From Exophiala sp. HKRS030 (taxonomy: Eukaryota; Ascomycota; Eurotiomycetes; Chaetothyriales; Herpotrichiellaceae), in assembly GCA_023897205.1 (NCBI GenBank), contig JAHWDD010000003.1, positions 2,111,665 through 2,175,664 of the forward strand: a DNA stretch of 64,000 nt. Direction: 5' to 3'. This document shows positions 20,003-31,078 of the stretch, one piece after another. The notes below the pieces were generated by a model that did no database searches, was not told where the DNA came from, and worked only from the letters and a program-made list of their open reading frames with translations. Both the position numbers and the translations under genes were made by a program. The first letter of the stretch is position 1. Every line of letters begins with the position of its first letter.

Positions 20003-22063
20003 TCAATACTTGAGACGAATGCCATTTCTCTTTTCCTCTTCCCGATGTTCAAACATGACTTGAACACCGACGAAGAGCGCTCCGCAAGCACCAAGCATGA
20101 ACATCGCACCCTGCCAACTCCCAATGATGCCGTGGACGAGACCCATCAGCCCATCCAACCCGACGGCAAACCCTACGAGATTCGCCGCCATCATGAGGAG
20201 GATATTGGCGACGGCGCCTATTCCGCAAATGATCCGGTAGGCGGTCGGCCTGTTCTTCCACTTGGATTTGGGAAACGCCATGCTCCCCAGAACTTCTGGC
20301 AGGACGAACAACGTGACGAGCCATCCCCACATCAGCAGCCGTAGATTGATATCGTGCCATAGCGCCACGAACGTAAAGACGGCGAGCATATTGAGCAAGC
20401 CTCGGACCACTCCAGACCCTCCACCAGGACCACCGCCGAGTGGGATGTAGACGTAGCGGACCGTCCATCTGTTGAAACTTCGGTGCCACGATCGCCAGAA
20501 CCCAAAGGCAGAGTAGTTGTCGCTCATGCACCGGACCATGTTCTCCGGCGGGTCTATGCCGTCAATCAATGCCCAGAGTCTGAAAAAGCGCCATGGGATC
20601 ATCAGCTTCAACCAGATGATGTGCAGGTTGAAATACGCTAGCATGGCAAGCTGGAATGGCGTGTACGTAGACCAGTCAGGTTTGACTTGAGAGATTGCCA
20701 CCACATACGCCGTGTGCAGGAGAAACTCCATGCAGAACAGGGTGAGCAGGAAGCGTATGCCGTAGAGTGTTGTGCGCCTGGTCGTGATCGACGGTGCTTG
20801 GTACGAGGATTGGGAGATATAGTCGTTGAAAGTCAGAATAGGTCCAGCGAGGTATAGTGGTGGATATAGGATGTAAGCGATGTAGATGCGGAATGACGCG
20901 AATGTCCACGCCGGAGCGGGCATGGCGACACGGTCTCGCTCAGACAACGCTGCGGGGTCAAGTTGTTTCTTCTTGACATTGTCAGTGCTCAGGATCTCCT
21001 CGGTGTGTTGTTGACGGAGCACGGGAGAGATATGGCTTACCTCGATGGGACTCCCAGCCCGAGACCTGTCCAAGGACCAGTAATAGTCAAAGTTGAACGA
21101 GATCATTCTCAGGATCGTGATTTTGAAAAGAACCTCCCATCGCGGGTTGAGTCCACCATATGAGTCGAGTGTCTTTCCCCATTCGACGGCAGAAGGGACA
21201 AAATGGGCTAGAGCATTGCCTACGCTAGTGTAACGATAGCCTTGCGTGAGCTCGTTTGCGAAGAGGATCGTAATGTTGAACACCCAAGTCGTTACTGGAA
21301 CAGCGTTCCGAGGAAGAGCCGTTGCGATTTTGTAGTTGACGAGGAGGATCAGGAGGATCTTGAGCATAGACGTCCCGTTGAGAGCAGATATATAGATCAA
21401 GGCCGCCCAGAAATCGAACGAAGTGCGTCGTCGGAGCCGCTGTTCAGCAATGTGAGTGCTAGTGATTTGCTTTGCGTCGTTACTGCCGGTCAGGGTCGAC
21501 GGAGTTGAAATCCACTCATATATCCGCCGTAGCATCGGATGGACAACAACAAGAACGGCAAGGTATGGTATGTTGTCCCGGAAGCTGGCATATTGGCCAT
21601 CTGAATTGTCCTATATTCTACATAAGCCTTGCTGGAATGGATTGAGATGGTTGAAAGCATCTACGTACCACTTTCCTACCAAACAGCCAACCCTGTGAGA
21701 GCAAATGTTCGTATTTTGAGTAGTTGGGGGACTCAGCTATACCACCGCCGTCAGATTCTCCTTCGAGATGTGTGCCGACATGAAGCCTGTGGATTGTGTC
21801 TTACGCTGGGAAACCTCCACTACAGCCCAGTACATCTGCGGCACGCAGAACAGAAACACCAGGGCATAAAAGTAGAACTCTGGTGTCCGCCATTTTGAGG
21901 GAGAGATGTCTGTAGGTGTGCTGGGTTTTCCATCTTTTTCAACTGTCGCCTTGTTCGAGGCATTCCCGTTCACATGTTTCAAGGAGGTCGAGGAGGAAGT
22001 GGTGAAGCGGGTGTCAAGTATGTCGAGAGAGTAAAGCTCCTTGAAAAATGAGGCGATGGTCAT
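20003..22063 (-). CDS. GUP1: GUP1-type MBOAT acyltransferase
   Basis: ER multispanning O-acyltransferase that remodels GPI-anchor lipids and was first named for glycerol uptake. Four exons, introns 21737-21804 (68), 21611-21668 (58) and 20972-21040 (69); 621 residues. The N-terminus LYSLDILDTRF, junction 1-2 giving PNYSKYEHLLSQGW, and junction 2-3 giving GRKVDNSDGQYASFRDN all match GUP1. The third intron is a multiple of three with no stop; removing it gives SPIEKKQLDPAALSERDRV. MBOAT marks: FNFDYYWSLD, FWRSWHRSFNRW and the invariant His in FVALWHDINLRLLMWGW. About ten hydrophobic segments. The start at 22063 gives MTIASFFKELYSLD; 22072 is an alternative. Confidence 0.93.
20972..21040 (-). 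other. 69-nt in-frame intron of GUP1
   Basis: GTAAGC donor, CTGAC branch and AAG acceptor. Length is a multiple of three with no stop, so the unspliced frame stays open and would add 23 residues inside a conserved block. Confidence 0.75.
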
Positions 22064-23258
22064 TTTGTGCAAGACATCCTACCACCATACAATCTACGGT
22101 AGTAGCTCGAACGCAGTTGGAACAGATTATGTGTAATGTCTAGAAATGTTCTTTGGGCTTCGCGCAGTCGCGTGTTTGAGATGCTAAAGCAGCAACCTCG
22201 GTAAGTAGCCCTGCTGCTTTTAATAGAATCTATCGAACTATTCTGCACAACTCCTGTTCTTGTCAGTGTCCGTTGGCAACTAGAGCATGGACACTTAGAA
22301 AACGAGCATTGTACCGAAGAACTTGACTTACGGGCGCCGTCGTTCGGGTGTGTGGTAAGGTGCAATGGGTCAGAAGGAGACTCGAGAAGAGACAGTTCGA
22401 CTTTGTCGGTTTCGTGGGATACACCTAGACTCGGGGGTTCCTCTTGAAAGCTAGCGTGGATGATGAAGGCGACGAATTTCATGATGAGGTTCGTTTTGAT
22501 AACGAAATGGACATCGGGGTAAGAATTCATCAGCCGGAGAAGTCCCCGTGTGTTCTCATTGATCGTCCAACAAGCCCGCACGAGCAGCATACGTCTGCTT
22601 TTCCCGTCGAAGAGTTGCAAAATAGTACTTTCAACCAATCGCCAGTGGGAAGATCAAGTGACGTTCGTGATTCGAGTCGTATAAAAGTATTACTCTGGGC
22701 CTTGTGTAGACCAACGAGGCAGTGCTCGCTCGTCAATTGTGCCAACATGCAAAACAACAAAACAAGAGACTTTTTTCATTTCTTTCATTAGAGGTACTGT
22801 CATAAGGAATTGCGGTGTCCTAGACGACGTACCTGCAGGTTCTGTACTGGAGAAATCACTTGCCCGCCCCTTTCCACTTGTGCACACCTCGTACATATTG
22901 TATGGCTGGGCGATTCTCGTGGAATGATATAGCCTGCTAGCGACCACCTCCGGTCTGAGCACCTGATAGCTCGGCTGGTGATCATGATCTTTCGTCTCTA
23001 CCTTTTTAGATCTCAAAGCGCTCGCACGACCTGTGCACCTGGATTTGGGTTTTCATCCTGACAACGCCGAGGTCGGGGCCTGTGACAATCCAAAAGAAAA
23101 CCTGCCTGCCGCATGGATGCAATTTCTTGACACCGCCAATGACCCTTGACTAGTATAGACACAACAACGGCTGCCTGCGTGCCATCTTGCCCATATGAGC
23201 CATGAATCGCGTGCCTCGTTACAAACGTTCTTCAAACCATCATGTCCACCTGTTGAGC
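22064..23258. other. 1.2 kb intergenic region upstream of GUP1
   Basis: Between the GUP1 start and the SmD1 stop, both minus-strand. It holds a 192-codon minus-strand frame (22060-22638) that overlaps the GUP1 start and resembles nothing known; probably leader or promoter. A TATAAAAG on the plus strand at 22680-22687 has no gene behind it that I can support. Confidence 0.5.
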
Positions 23259-23742
23259 CTAGAAACCCCTTCCTCGTCCTCGTCCGCGGCCCCCGCCACG
23301 GCCTCTTCCTCTCGGGCCGCCTCTGCCACCTCTGCCGCCGCGGCTTTCTCCTTCTTTTCTCGCTTTATTCTTGGGCTTGGGTTGGTCGTCAATCAGGAGC
23401 GTGTCGAGTGGTAACGAGTCTGGGAGGATGAAGTATCGAATTGTCGAGCCACGGATGTTGATCGTGTCCAAGGAAATGGTCTCACCGGGTACTGAAGCGT
23501 TGGCGCGGTTTCTGGGAGTCATCTTGACAGCGCGAAGAGCGGTGTTCATTTGTGGAGAGACGGAGGTGATGGTGCCGTGGACGATTGTCCCATTCTTCAG
23601 TTCAATCGTCACCGTCTCGTTGGCGCATTTCATAAGAAATCTACCAGCGCAAGGTTAGCATGCCTAATCCCTGTGTTCGGTGCCAGAAAATGCAGACAAC
23701 GTGTCTTGCGGAAATAGAAAGGCCATACCTGACGAGCTTCAT
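23259..23742 (-). CDS. SMD1: Small nuclear ribonucleoprotein Sm D1
   Basis: Core spliceosomal Sm protein; forms the heptameric Sm ring on U1, U2, U4 and U5 snRNAs in the nucleus. Two exons: a 14-nt coding exon (MKLVR, with the Arg split), intron 23641-23728 (88 nt), then 382 nt; 131 residues. The Sm1 motif is [16 protein letters not shown] and the Sm2 motif is [15 protein letters not shown]. The C-terminus is an RG/RGG-rich tail (about 105-131), the usual arginine-methylation and nuclear-import tail of SmD1. Junction [15 protein letters not shown] matches the universal N-terminus. Cys occurs where Leu-Ser is common elsewhere. Confidence 0.96.
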
Positions 23743-24250
23743 GTTGATGTGGGTTGGCGGTCCAAACGCGCCAGGAATTGCTAATTGTCGTAAGGAGTCT
23801 GGCGCAAGGGAGTTGGTGCCACCGACGACTGTTTTGTCTACCTAGATAGGTATCTTGCAATCTTGGGGTCGTTGTTGTTAGTGGTTTTATTGTCTGTGCC
23901 GCTCCGACAGGTCTTGCACAGCCTTGACAGTCAAACTTTCAGCGCCAAGGCTCATACCTATTCTGGCAGAAAATGATGCCGCTCTAGACTCAAGGACCGC
24001 AAGGCTGTCAGCGAACTTTATAAGCTGTAGTCAGACCCGGACTTGACACTTTTGAACATAGATCGTCTATTGAAACCGCATTGATATAGATATTCCGGAG
24101 TTCTCCAGAGTTCCAATGCTCGTCCTTTCCTCTATTTAAGACCATGTTGCCCATCGAAAATCCCAAAATAGTCCCGCTCTTTTATATCCGTCCATATGCT
24201 TCGCTAAAACTCAAAGAAAACAGCGACCAACTTTCAGCTCCGAAACATCT
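23743..24250. other. Intergenic, SmD1 promoter side
   Basis: About 500 bp between SmD1 and the cutinase-family gene. I see no coding signal and no clear element. Confidence 0.5.
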
Positions 24251-25518
24251 TCAGAACATGGAACTTAAGCCAGCCGTAACAAATGCAACGAGCATTAGCA
24301 CACTCAACCCACCTCCGGGGTTACCTCTGAAGCTGAAAGCCCCATCTTCATCTCCTCCGCTACCACTTCCACTTCCACTTCCACTTCCAGAGCTGTTGCT
24401 CGAATTTACCAGGACAACACTCTCGTTGTGGCCATCAAGAGCCAAGTCGAGTCTTTCGTCCGTATAGCCCAGTACAGTAGCCACTACCCATTTCGACGCG
24501 ACGTGGGCGTATTCGTCATAGTAGCTCCAATGGGCGGTAATGTTGACAGGCTCACTGCCAACTGCACAGACGGGGTCGCCATGATTGCACCAATTGGCCA
24601 TGATGTCGTCGAATTTGTTGAGATCGTCTAGTTGTTGGCCCTTGCGTCCTAACTCGCCCGTGTAATTCGAGCCACGGCCAATATTATACGGCTGATTTGC
24701 GGTGTTACGAGGATTGCCCATGGTCACCACGGCGGCAACTGTGGAAATGTTAGTCATGGCTTTGTTGAGAGTTGGATGACATGTTCAGGAGACTAACCAT
24801 TTGAGCCGGGTTTGGTGTCCCTAGGCAGCGGCGGATTATCGGGCTGCTGGCACCCAAACAGCGTGCCACCGCCACCCCCCAAGATATCACTAGCGACATT
24901 TGCACCCTGGGAATAGCCCATCAAAACCAAGCGCGAATCTGGACACTTTTGCACATATCCGGTCATCTGATCTACAGCGGCAATAGTGCCGACGTGTGCC
25001 GACGAACAGTAATAGCCAGAGTATGAGATGTTGGCCGGGTAAGCGACATCTTCGTAGTCGCAAGACAAGCCTGTCGGTTCAAAGTACGAACACATGATGC
25101 CCAACATGGCTCCTCCACGCCCGGGGTAAGGCTCATTCGAACCCCGGAAACTGAATATTCGGATGTCGCTGCAGTCGTCTGGAATATGTGGAATCAGATT
25201 GTACCCATCATCCTCTGCATCTGCGATTTCATACTCGCTTCCTTCTTCTGGCACTGGTTCGCCACCGGTATACTCGGGGTTCGGGTCTGTGCCTTGCACG
25301 AGAGCAGCATTAGGGTTGCCGTCGGAACCTGAACTTGAGTCTGAACCTGGATCAGGTTGAGCGCCCGGGTCAAGTTCAGAGCCCGGGTCGACCTGGATGC
25401 CCGGGGCCACATCAGTGCCTGGATTAACATCTGGGTTGGAGGTATCATCCTGTGAAAGGACCAAGTTCGCCCTGAGGATGAGGGTGGTACCGAGGACGGC
25501 GAGCCATGACAACTTCAT
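24251..25518 (-). CDS. GPI-anchored cutinase-family serine esterase
   Basis: Extracellular alpha/beta-hydrolase of the cutinase/acetylxylan-esterase family. Two exons, intron 24739-24797 (59 nt), 402 residues. Order: signal peptide (1-22); low-complexity linker of Asp, Pro and Gly repeats (about 25-66); catalytic domain from about 105. Nucleophile in LMGYSQGANV (S203); Asp in NHGDPVCAVG; His in ITAHWSYYDEY; paired cysteines as in cutinases. After the domain come a Ser-Gly dipeptide run and a C-terminal hydrophobic stretch (GGLSVLMLVAFVTAGLSSMF), fitting a GPI-attachment signal, so the enzyme is probably wall- or membrane-anchored. The repeat-like spacer before the catalytic domain is unusual for classical cutinases. 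Substrate could be cutin, xylan acetate or polyester. Confidence 0.88.
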
Positions 25519-27277
25519 GCTGTAGCGAGCAAAACTCTATTCGTCTTCTTGTCCTATTTCCACTTGCTTCCCCATTCGCAACTGCTTTCCACGTGTACAG
25601 GCACGACACTGGACTGAACAAACGATCTGGAGCACTGTCTCCGGCTATCGTCGTTACAACTCGTAAAGGTTCTGACCGAGTCCCTGATGAAGGTCTATAA
25701 TTTCGTGCTCGGACCTTGTAGGTATGTTGTCGACACAATTCGAGGTGATATTAACAGAGTCAAGTCGAAGAATCCCCGACTACTTCCTATACATTGACCA
25801 CAGACGACCGACTTAGAAATATAAGATCAAACGTGCTGATTAAAATTCCTTGATGGAGAAAAAGAGGGACAGAAACGATGAAAGATGAACAAGAAATCCA
25901 CGGCCGGTCTAACAAGAAAATAACACAATGGGTGAAAATGGTCAGTGTCGAACGAATGTGAAGGGAGAGTAAGATGATGGATTTATCTTTTTGGTGGTAT
26001 TGTTGTTATCCAAGTCCCCTCTCTCGCATATTTGAGACCATGAGCGGCTTCCATCAAGGCCATCACAATCTAGGCCACGCGTCTGGCGGATGATGATAGC
26101 GTCATTGGGCTTGGGCTTGGGAGATCTCAACGCCCCGACACACACTAGGGAGAATGCCTGGGCGTGGAAAATGACAAGGCCATGCATTTACTACTCCGGA
26201 GATAGAGAAACAATGTGACAGTTGTATGGCAATTAGGCACGCGCCGGATGCTTGAGACCAGGATGAATTAACTAGTTGCATGGAAAATGGCTAATGGTGA
26301 TGAACTCTTCTGGTATAGTACAAATACTCGTACTCGTTACAGTACATTGCTGCCAAGGTGCCAAGGTGCCAAGCGACGAAGGCGTTCTTGGCTGGCTCCA
26401 TATTCCACCCACCGTTCCATTCAAAGGACGATGAGATTTTGTGATACTCCGTATTTTTGCTAGGATTAAATGAACCAAGAAGCAGCCGTGCCGCCTCTAA
26501 GGCAGATATTGTACTACGAAGTGCGAGCTACCATTAAGGCTACTCCGTCGGATATTTGTACCTGCATTATTGCAAGTAACAAAGCCTTCGCAACCCCCCT
26601 GGACGATCGATCAAGGGGGTGCGAGACAATAATCATCTCAAAAGTCCCTGAACTTGCGGCTCTTTCTTTTAGCCTTGTGCGTCTGGAGATCGGCCTTTTG
26701 GTGCCCCGACTACAAAGTTGCTTCGGCTTGTCGGCTAAGGTAAATTGGCAAGACAAAGTACAGGGTAAGGTACTTCGTATTAATCTACGGTACTACTCGT
26801 ACTTGTGAAGAAAAGGAAGGTAAGCTGGGACATTTATCCAGGTCCCGTCTCGATCTGACAAGTTAGTCGGCTCGAACTACAATACCTCGTGCTGGTACGG
26901 ATGGGATACCCGTCAACGAAAATCCACCATCCCAGGATGCACGGCTTTCTACCCCGTAGAAGTACTCCGTACAGTACAGTACAGGATAATACCGACTGGC
27001 ACACACATTTGTGACATTTTGCCTAGATCCATCTCAGCCTCACCACTTACTGGTCTGAGCACCCTCGAAAATGATTCGACGTCGCTTCCAAGTTAGATTG
27101 GACGAATCTACTCGTTCGTCCACCCGTACTTTTGAGACAAAAAAAGAGAGAGAGAGAGAGAGAGGGACACACTAATCACATCACCCAAAGTCACATTCTA
27201 CATTATTGTCTCGAGTGCATAGGTACACAGTACGGCACACTCGCATGCGTATGCATGCGAGAAGAAACAAAAAAAAA
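25519..27277. other. 1.76 kb gene desert with simple repeats
   Basis: Largest gene-free interval of the window. It carries repeats of an 8-mer GCCAAGGT (about 26352-26373), GTAC-rich short repeats near 26960-26990 and an (AG)n tract (27145-27164). Open frames here are short and lack family resemblance. I see no transposon remnant, though a search could find one. Confidence 0.55.
27145..27164. repeat. (AG)n microsatellite
   Basis: About ten AG units after a run of A; it lies just beyond the 3' end of the minus-strand SDR gene. Confidence 0.85.
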
Positions 27278-28129
27278 TCAAGTCCTACCCGTACTCGACA
27301 CCATGCCCCCATCCACCACCAACTTCTGGCCCGTCACGTACCTGGCGGCGACGCTGCTCGCCAAAAACACCACGGCGTTCGCGACGTCGGCGCTCGTCCC
27401 CATCTTCCCCGTGGGCACCTGGGCGTGCCTCGTGGCCACGAACCCGTCGTAGTCGCCCCCGGCGTACTTTTTGGCGATGGTGTGGACGAGCGGCGTGAAC
27501 ATCAACCCGGGGCAGACGGCGTTCAGCCTCACGCCCTTGTCCGCGTACACCACGGCCGTGTGCTTGGTGAACTGGGTCACCGCGGCCTTGGTGCTCGAGT
27601 AGGCCACCTGAGGCTTCCCGATGTACCTCATGCCCGCGATGCTGCTGATGTTGACCACGGACCCCGACCTCTGGGCCTCCATGACCGGCAGCACGGCGTG
27701 GCAGGTCAGGTACACGCTCTTCAGGTTGACCGCGACCTGGCTGTCCCACGTCTCTTCCGACATGTCGGCCGGCCCCCCCTTTTCGCTGCGTCCGACGTTG
27801 TTGACCAAGATGTCGATGCGGCCGTCGTGCCTGCGCAGGCACTCCCGAACCAGCTCGTCGACCGCCGAGGACGACGTCACGTCCGTGGGCACCACGTCCA
27901 CCACGGCGCCCGGGACTTCGGCCTCGATCCGGCTCTTTGTGCGTCGACCTGCCTCCAGGTTGACGTCGCACCCGAAGATCTTCACCCCGTTCCTGGCCAG
28001 CGCGAGTGCAATCGCCGCCCCGTTGCCCCAGTTGTCCGTCAAGTCTGCCGGTCCGTCCTGACCTACGCCCGTGACCAGTGCTACTTTGCCGCGCAGGTCT
28101 GGGTAATTTGGAAGGTCTTGGGTTGACAT
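27278..28129 (-). CDS. Short-chain dehydrogenase/reductase (FabG-like SDR)
   Basis: Classical NAD(P)-dependent SDR, 283 residues, single exon. The start at 28129 (MSTQDLPNYPDLRGKVALVTG) is preferred over 28150. The Rossmann glycine region follows VALVTG at about 15-20 and is stretched (GVGQDGPADLTDNWGNGAA). NNVG, NISSIAG (catalytic Ser) and YSSTKAA (Tyr-x3-Lys) are intact; the C-terminal VTGQKLVVDGG is typical. Codon third positions are nearly all G or C, much richer than most neighbours, which explains long shadow frames on the opposite strand. Substrate unknown. The strong composition may mean high expression or a foreign origin. Confidence 0.92.
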   Translation of the reverse strand: MSTQDLPNYPDLRGKVALVTGVGQDGPADLTDNWGNGAAIALALARNGVKIFGCDVNLEAGRRTKSRIEAEVPGAVVDVVPTDVTSSSAVDELVRECLRRHDGRIDILVNNVGRSEKGGPADMSEETWDSQVAVNLKSVYLTCHAVLPVMEAQRSGSVVNISSIAGMRYIGKPQVAYSSTKAAVTQFTKHTAVVYADKGVRLNAVCPGLMFTPLVHTIAKKYAGGDYDGFVATRHAQVPTGKMGTSADVANAVVFLASSVAARYVTGQKLVVDGGMVSSTGRT

Positions 28130-28271
28130 GACTTGTGACAAAAACCGCAAAGTAACAATGTCTGGGCACTTAAAGGAACAGCGGAAAAGAATGGTATTAA
28201 TTCATGTGTATCTCTTGCACCCACGTACGATGGCCATCTAAAAAAGAGCAATCTACCCCAAGGCAAGTGAA

Positions 28272-29962
28272 TCATCCTAATCTAACTGCAAGCTCTGTAA
28301 TAGACCTAAGCCACCGCAAAAGACCCTTTGCTCGTACAAGTTCGTCTACAGTATCTCCATGATCAGACCGAGTACTGAGGCTCTTTGTGGAGAAGAAGCT
28401 GGAGACATGGACCATCGCCTCGGTAAAATACACCATGTGTGGAGATGAAAAGGGCCTTGACACCCCCTTTCTCCAACTCTTCGTTCTGACTCTGGCTAGC
28501 CTGACCATACATCCAACTGTTGTTTGTTCAAAGGACAAATACCTCTTATTCCCAGCTTTGTAAGAGAAGCTATGCCATGACTCGCTCCAGTTTGTGGTCT
28601 TGTCCCATTGAGGCCATACGTGCGCAAAGACGTCCTGCATCACTGGTGTCAAGCCAGGTAGTACCGCGCCGATCGTAGGTACATTGTTGAATCGCCCGTC
28701 TCAACAAACAGGTCATCTCGCTCGTCGTCACGAATACCTCTCCGAACGTGACATTGTTCGCTGATAACTTCGTTCACCAAACTTAGCTCTCGCTCCAAGG
28801 AGCTCCGTCCGTCCAAGCTCATGCTTGTCGGCATTATGGTTAGATCTTCGAGTGGGTAAGAACGAGGTCCTTTGCTGGAGAAGATGCATCGGAATATGCT
28901 CCGTGCGATAGCTTCGTCGACGGCGTCATTGATCAGTGCTTGCTTCAGATGCCCCTTCTGCAATCGATCACCAGGCAAAGGTCTTTCCGACTCCCATCCG
29001 CCAGCTGGAAAATCGTCGGGCAACGTCGACCTCCGACTGAGGAGGTTCTTCCTGAATATCCACATAAATGAGGGTTTACTTCAGGAGCGCATATCTAGGT
29101 GCACCCCACGTCGAACGAGCTCTCGAGAGTCTTGTGCTGAAAGCTGCCAGGATTTGAGTATTAAGAAGTCGATCTCTGTATTCACGAAAGTCAATGGGGA
29201 TCTGAAGCGTGTCGTAATCTCCTTCAGGTTGCCAATATCTTTTGGAGTGAAACCGAGACGGGCATATGCTTGTGAAGTCAAGTCTGTCAGGGCAAGGGAA
29301 TGGACTTTCGTGTGCTTTTCAAATTTTGCCCAATTCATTTCAGGTGTCGTTGAGATGCGTCGAATGTCAGGATTTCCACGAGCCAAAGACACGATTACTT
29401 CACCTGGTAGCGTGTTGCCCCGTCTATACATCGTGCAGTCCATTTCGAGCGACATAGGGCTTGGAGATGCTAAGAGCTCGTCGACATATCAAAACACTTC
29501 TTCGGGAGCGTTGCCAAACAGATGAAAGTCGGTGAGGCATATCTCGCATCGCGGAAAGCTCTGTTTCATGACTGAAAAGATCGATTTCGAGATTTGAGGG
29601 TAACAATTCCACGTGAGATGTTTCAGGGCAGGAAACAGGCATAGGAAGTTGGCAAGGGCCACCCAGGGATCGGGATCGCTCTCCGTGTCAGTTCCATCAA
29701 GTTCCAAGAAACCCTCGATAGTGATCGAACGAATTGCATTGCGTTCATGCTCGCTCAATTCCGATAGACAGGTGATGTCCTCCTGTAGACTTTCTGGGTC
29801 AGAAACCTCAATGGTAAGTTGATGTGAGGCCAACTCGTCGAGATTGCGGCAGTACTTGCTTGCGTGGGCAAATGCAGCCTGGTCATCTCGTTCGAGGTAC
29901 TCTATGATTTGATTCAGCGCGAAATTCGGCAACGTGAATAGACCGACGCTTGGATGAGTCAT
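28272..29962 (-). pseudogene. Decayed F-box-type protein gene (two in-frame TGA stops, one frameshift)
   Basis: Opens with an F-box-like helix-rich segment (LPNFALNQIIEYLERDDQAA) followed by a leucine-containing body, as in large fungal F-box families that select substrates for SCF ligases. The single frame from 29962 is broken by TGA at 29489-29491 and again at 29081-29083. Coding-like sequence continues in the same frame after each, with YVDELLASPSPMSLEMDC after the first and SKPSFMWIFRKNLLSRR after the second. Near 28700 the frame shifts, and reading resumes as FNNVPTIGAVLPGLTPVMQD to the stop at 28272. I could not find introns of plausible length that remove the stops and keep the frame. 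Both stops being TGA is compatible with C-to-T changes, but two events prove nothing. Confidence 0.62.
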
Positions 29963-31078
29963 TATAGAAGATATGCTCAGTGTATTGAGACATCTAGTCA
30001 CAATAAGGAAAGGAAGATATAGTGATCATTTACTAAGGCCCGTTGTTAGTCATGACAGATCAGCAGCTGTTGAATTGGACATATTAGTAGTACAAATTCA
30101 AAGGAGGCAAGGAGGTAGAACTGCGAATGCGAATGCGAATAGATCATTCCAACGCTGATTGATACATTGCACATGGCTCCTAAATTCGTACTCTTGATAA
30201 AGGCTTCGGAATATTGTTTTTCCATTCATCGGTTCACGTGACATGAAATGGAGAAGGCTGACCTAAATGTACTTATAACCTCGGGTCAAGGCTGATCGTT
30301 ATCCGGAGAACAAGGTAATCATTTTGGTGAATCACCCAATTTATCACAAGTAACTCCGGGGATATGTTCCCTTGGCCTCGTCTATCCCTTTTCACTAAAA
30401 TGCAATAGTTCCATCACCGACTTGGCCGTTGCGTCTAGCTCTTTCCAGAGTGCCAATAAAAATCAAATTCAACTCCTGACCGACCTTTCCAGGATCCGTT
30501 TCCACAATGCTGGGTACATATGCCCGAGGATCAGTGCCCTCGTCTCCTCAAATGGTCTATCTCAATCAGGCTGACGACTGCGACGATCTTTCAGTCGTTC
30601 CCCGCACTTATCAGGCGCGTTACCCCCTGAAGCTGTTTGGGTTCCCCATGGAGAGTGGCCGGCGTATGATCTAGCCATGTCCTTGCTGTCTTCCTCGTAC
30701 GAGGTACGTGCAAAGGCTCCTCAAGATAGGACACGGCGTCGGCAAATGGGCTGTCGTCGGAACCGAGAAAGTGGTTCACCCAGGCAGACAGAGACGAGGC
30801 TCGCACTGAACAAAGATCGACCGTTCTCGCTTCCCAATCGCTTCCGTTTCAGGGATGTGATGCCGCTATCAATTCCATAACCTCGGGTTTCGAAATTGGA
30901 GATGTCATCATATCATTCTGGTGCTGTAGGTCAACTTCAATGATATAATAACAAAGGGGGAAAGTCTGCAAAGTGACTTTTGTCTTCCTCCTCTCATCTA
31001 GCATTCTGCTTGTATCTCTCTCTCTCTGCCCTCTGCTCAGCCATCTCGGTTGGCGATCCCCCCAGTCTCCCCTTCAAG
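29963..31078. promoter_or_regulatory. Intergenic region and sugar-porter promoter
   Basis: About 1.1 kb between the broken F-box gene and the sugar porter. The last 100 bp before the ATG are strongly pyrimidine-rich (CTCTCTCTC tract near 31015-31035), typical of active fungal promoters. No gene seen; short frames only. Confidence 0.5.

Noticed and set aside
22060..22638. 192-codon minus-strand frame upstream of GUP1
   Set aside because: Overlaps the GUP1 start region, mixed composition, no recognisable motif; more likely leader or promoter.
27206..28126. 306-codon plus-strand open frame opposite the SDR
   Set aside because: Shadow of a GC-rich gene on the other strand; Arg/His/Val-rich composition and no family resemblance.
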